Assembly: GCA_944391265.1 (NCBI GenBank)
Contig: CALXSX010000080.1
Location: 1-14,502, forward strand
DNA length: 14,502 bases
Direction of reading: 5' to 3'
Source: an uncultured Clostridia bacterium
GTDB taxonomy: Bacteria > Bacillota > Clostridia > UBA1381
The translations under genes were made by a program, and so were the position numbers. Within the stretch, counting starts at the first letter, position 1; each line of letters opens with the position of its first letter. The notes below the pieces were generated by a model. That model was given only the letters and a program-made list of their open reading frames with translations. It ran no database searches and was not told the DNA's origin. Shown in pieces: positions 12,844-14,502 of the stretch.

Positions 12844-13743
12844 ATGACAAAACAAAACTTTAAATCCGGTTTCGCTGCGATTGTCGGCATGCCGAATGTC
12901 GGCAAATCATCACTTTTAAACACCATAGCCGGACAAAAAATAGCGATAGTATCTGACAAGCCACAGACGACCAGAAATAAGATACTCGCCATATATACGA
13001 CAGACGATGAGCAGATTATATTTACCGATACTCCCGGGCTTCACACCCCTCACAACAAGCTCGGCGAGTTCATGATGAACGAGGCGCGCCAGACGATAGA
13101 CGATACGGATATTATATTGTTCATGGTCGACGCGACGAGGAAAATTCAGGACATGGAGCGCGATATAGCAAAGCGGCTTCACGACTGCGGAGCACCGTGC
13201 ATACTTGTTATAAACAAGGTCGACCTCGTAAAAAAGGAAAAGCTCCTTCCGCTCATAGCAGACTATTCAGGCATCACGAGCTTTGAAGCGGTCGTGCCTA
13301 TAAGCGCCAAAACCGGCGACGGCGTGGATCTTCTTTTAAACGATATACGCGAGTACCTTACGGTTGGCCCCAAATTTTATTATGACGATATGGTTACCGA
13401 TCAGCCTGAGCGGCAGATAGCGGCTGAGATAATAAGGGAAAAACTGCTCTGGAACCTTGACAAGGAGGTTCCGCACGGGATAGCTATTGAGATAGAAAAG
13501 ATGAAGCAGAAGAAGGATATAACGGAAATTCACGCCGTTATATACTGTGAAAAGGCGTCGCACAAGGGAATAATAATCGGCAAGGGCGGCGAAATGCTTA
13601 AAAAGGTAGGGTCTATGGCGCGTGCGGATATGGAGAAAATGCTTGGCACGAAGGTATATCTGGAGCTTTGGGTGCGCGTAAAGGCTGACTGGAGAAACAG
13701 CAAGTTTCTTATGAAAAACTTTGGCTTCACAAACGAGGAGTGA
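12844..13743 (+). CDS. era: GTPase Era
   Basis: Era binds 16S rRNA near its 3' end and supports assembly of the 30S subunit. This 299-residue protein has all family parts. The G domain has G1 GMPNVGKS (15-22), G2 around PQTTRN (40-45), G3 DTPGLH (62-67), G4 NKVD (124-127) and G5 SAKTG (154-158). A C-terminal KH domain has GIIIGKGG (242-249) and ends in LELWVRVKADWRN. The start ATG has a strong GGAGG (7 nt upstream). It is followed by ispG after 6 bp; recO, a frequent neighbour of era in Firmicutes, is not here. Of 31 Ile codons I counted about 23 as ATA, a marked preference. Confidence 0.97.
   Translation: MTKQNFKSGFAAIVGMPNVGKSSLLNTIAGQKIAIVSDKPQTTRNKILAIYTTDDEQIIFTDTPGLHTPHNKLGEFMMNEARQTIDDTDIILFMVDATRKIQDMERDIAKRLHDCGAPCILVINKVDLVKKEKLLPLIADYSGITSFEAVVPISAKTGDGVDLLLNDIREYLTVGPKFYYDDMVTDQPERQIAAEIIREKLLWNLDKEVPHGIAIEIEKMKQKKDITEIHAVIYCEKASHKGIIIGKGGEMLKKVGSMARADMEKMLGTKVYLELWVRVKADWRNSKFLMKNFGFTNEE
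13735..13740 (+). promoter_or_regulatory. Ribosome binding site that fixes a TTG start for ispG
   Basis: GAGGAG at the 3' end of era is 9 nt from the TTG at 13750 but 18 nt from the first in-frame ATG at 13759. The second possible site, GAGG at 13752-13755, is only 3 nt from that ATG. The spacing supports the TTG. Confidence 0.65.
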
Positions 13744-13749
13744 TTATTT

Positions 13750-14502
13750 TTGAGGCGCATGACAAGAACCGTTAAGATAGGAAGCGTTGCGATAGGCGGC
13801 ACAAACCCTGTTGCCGTGCAGTCGATGACGAACACCGACACGCGCGATGTAGAATCGACCGTAGCTCAGATAAAATCGCTTGAGTCGGCAGGCTGCGAGA
13901 TAATACGCTGTGCTGTACCGGACGCGGAGGCGGCGGAGGCGATGGGCGAGATAAAAAAGCGTATATCGATACCGCTTGTTGCTGATATTCATTTTGATTA
14001 CAGGCTTGCAATAAGGTGCATGGAGCTGGGCGTGGACAAGGTGCGCATAAATCCGGGAAATATAGGAAGCCGCGCCAAGGTTCGTGAAACGGTGGACTGC
14101 GCGTCGCATTACGGCGTTCCGATACGCATAGGCGTAAACGGAGGCTCGCTGGAAAAGGACGTTCTGGAAAAATACTCGCACCCGACGGCGGAGGCTCTTG
14201 TGGAGAGCGCATTCAGGCACGTTGATATTTTAGAGTCGATGAATTTCAGGGATACGGTTGTTTCTATAAAGGTTTCGGACGTTCCGCAGATGATGGAAGC
14301 GTACAGGCTGTTTTCAAAGCAGTCGGATATACCGCTTCATGTAGGCGTTACCGAGGCGGGAACAGAGCGCATGGGCATGCTGAAATCGGCAGTCGGCATA
14401 GGCGGGCTTCTCAGCGAGGGCATAGGCGACACTATAAGAGTATCGCTCACGGCCGACCCGGTGCGTGAGGTGTACGCCGCGCGTGATATATTAAAAATAC
14501 TC
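13750..14502 (+). CDS. ispG: 4-hydroxy-3-methylbut-2-enyl diphosphate synthase, partial (N-terminal 251 residues)
   Basis: IspG (GcpE) is the [4Fe-4S] enzyme that makes HMBPP from MEcPP in the non-mevalonate isoprenoid pathway. The visible part has the TIM-barrel motifs MRRMTRTVKIGSVAIGG, PVAVQSMTNTDTRD, STVAQIKSLESAGCEIIR, PLVADIHFDYRLA, KVRINPGNIG, IGVNGGS, and HVGVTEAGTE followed by GIGGLLSEGIGDTIRVSLT. The Fe-S cysteines lie beyond the window. The TTG start gives MRRMTRTVKIG, which matches how IspG proteins usually begin and fits the ribosome binding site; the next in-frame ATG is 9 nt later. It sits 6 bp after era, so it is read in the same operon. Members usually have about 350-370 residues, so roughly 110 more should follow. 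Confidence 0.96.
   Translation, partial: MRRMTRTVKIGSVAIGGTNPVAVQSMTNTDTRDVESTVAQIKSLESAGCEIIRCAVPDAEAAEAMGEIKKRISIPLVADIHFDYRLAIRCMELGVDKVRINPGNIGSRAKVRETVDCASHYGVPIRIGVNGGSLEKDVLEKYSHPTAEALVESAFRHVDILESMNFRDTVVSIKVSDVPQMMEAYRLFSKQSDIPLHVGVTEAGTERMGMLKSAVGIGGLLSEGIGDTIRVSLTADPVREVYAARDILKIL

Overview
The window reads as a stretch of chromosome from an endospore-forming Clostridia member, probably a gut Oscillospirales-type lineage. The evidence is the sporulation genes ylbJ, yqfC and yqfD, a clostridial-type thiC behind a TPP riboswitch, AGGAGG-like ribosome binding sites, textbook sigma-A promoters, and a strong preference for the Ile codon ATA in many genes. The genus assignment is inference. 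I saw no rRNA, tRNA, insertion sequence, phage gene or CRISPR array.

Layout. (1) 1-1241, minus strand: an amino-acid ABC importer. The lipoprotein solute-binding protein comes first, followed by a permease cut by the window edge, with a leaky hairpin between them. The binding protein has its two family-3 segments in swapped order, which looks like a natural circular permutation. This is the most unusual signal here. (2) 1310-5862: a sugar-responsive module. An AraC-type regulator is divergent from a 1028-residue cytoplasmic GH106-like glycoside hydrolase, which is followed after 5 bp by a nitroreductase. The two sides share a promoter region in which two sigma-A promoters overlap with exact mirror symmetry. 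(3) 5872-8214: a consensus promoter, a TPP riboswitch with an intrinsic terminator, thiC, and an AlkD-like DNA alkylation repair gene 2 bp behind it, closed by a strong terminator. (4) 8198-9250, minus: ylbJ, a sporulation membrane protein, whose last codons lie inside that terminator. (5) 9366-14502, plus: yqfC-yqfD-phoH-ybeY-dgkA-era-ispG, a tightly packed operon with ispG cut by the window edge.

How the parts fit together. Region 5 joins two sporulation genes to RNA and ribosome maturation genes (phoH, ybeY, era) and lipid-carrier genes (dgkA, ispG). Compared with the Bacillus subtilis order it lacks yqfF (pgpH) between phoH and ybeY and cdd before era, and it has ispG after era. ylbJ is divergent from yqfC; both belong to the sigma-E regulon in B. 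subtilis, so 9251-9365 is a plausible mother-cell control region. Several starts were moved from the longest reading frame using ribosome binding site spacing: the nitroreductase, thiC, ylbJ, yqfC, phoH, ybeY and ispG.
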